Assembly (NCBI GenBank): GCA_905250025.1
Contig: CAJNOJ010000230.1
Span: forward strand, 62,001-126,000
Source of the DNA: Adineta ricciae
Lineage: Eukaryota; Rotifera; Eurotatoria; Adinetida; Adinetidae
Direction: 5' to 3'
DNA length: 64,000 bases
In this document: in pieces, positions 63,456 through 64,000 of the stretch
How the letters are laid out: every line of letters begins with the position of its first letter
How positions within the stretch are numbered: position 1 is the stretch's first letter
Program-made: the position numbers and the translations under genes
The notes under the pieces: generated by a model
The model's input: only the letters and a program-made list of their open reading frames with translations
Databases searched by the model: none
Told to the model about the DNA's origin: nothing

Positions 63456-64000
63456 GCAGATCGCCTTCATCTAGTTAATGCACGAACGATATGATATTTA
63501 TTTCAAAATCAAACTGCTTTATCAATCATCTTCTTTTTCATCATCGACCTTATATACATTACTTTCAATATTTGTATAAACGCACGGTTACAAATCATAC
63601 AAGTATACTTTCTCTCTATATTCTAACAAATAAACATCAATCCATAGGAGATGATAAAACACTGTTGCTTTTTTGTTTTTCTATTCTTCTGTTTTATTCC
63701 TAAACTAACATGTAATAACGCTAAACAAATCTGTTCTATCAAACATGTTGCGTTCGGTTTCGAAAGTTGAGTCACTTCAATTTTACTAACCTGTATCATT
63801 TATTTGCTTAATTAACCGTCGCTACAACAAAGCAAATAAAAATCACCTAATTTCAAGGAATAACAACACATTTCGAATCTTGAGAGTTGCAATCGATATG
63901 TACTTTTTTAGAACGTTTCATAACCTTCTGTAACTCATACGAAGATATAATGAATCCGGGTCAAGCTACATGTGGTTAAATGTTTCACCTATCTATCATC
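63456..64000. other. 3' flank, 545 bp, to window end
   Basis: 3' UTR of the peptide gene, with AATAAA near 63624-63629. Nothing recognised beyond that. Confidence 0.5.

Overview
The window looks like nuclear DNA of a small, compact animal genome, most probably a bdelloid rotifer. The reasons are an AT-rich sequence, tightly packed multi-exon genes whose introns are mostly 45-60 nt with GT..AG ends, a complete animal gene repertoire, and a large eukaryotic RNA-dependent RNA polymerase of the kind known to be expanded in bdelloids. The species call is inference; the gene structures below were built by hand from splice sites and reading frame, and every recognised multi-exon model closes in frame.

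Layout. 1-3.3 kb: three small membrane or secreted proteins on the minus strand (a laminin-G/TSPN-like secreted protein, a Gly-run type I protein, a four-pass MS4A-like protein). 3.9-8.8 kb: RdRP and a GILT-like thiol reductase (minus). 10.2-13.0 kb: a type I membrane protein and an activin type II receptor kinase (plus). 13.1-17.4 kb: FITM (minus), DCP1 (plus), CFAP77 (minus). 17.8-26.6 kb: a peptide GPCR, a small secreted peptide precursor, SLC66A3 and two EF-hand genes. 27.3-35.7 kb: a lamin-type intermediate filament gene with possible far-upstream head exons. 37.4-42.6 kb: a 75-aa membrane protein, ADPRM, epsin and a p24/TMED cargo receptor (all minus). 43.1-56.0 kb: RPS3A, GFAT, two F-box genes and HCFC1 (plus). 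56.5-58.8 kb: a C-type lectin domain joined to five membrane spans (minus). 58.8-62.9 kb is a gene-poor stretch, followed by a neuropeptide-like precursor (plus).

Most genes are ordinary cell biology: mRNA decay (DCP1), translation (RPS3A), hexosamine synthesis (GFAT), secretory and endocytic traffic (TMED, epsin), lipid droplets (FITM), cilia (CFAP77), chromatin (HCFC1). The less ordinary items are the RdRP, the lectin/multipass protein, two candidate peptide-hormone precursors, a phase-compatible hidden 27-nt exon in GFAT, a taspase-like site in HCFC1, and the IF gene with candidate alternative first exons. No CRISPR array, bacterial operon, rRNA, convincing tRNA or intact transposon was seen.
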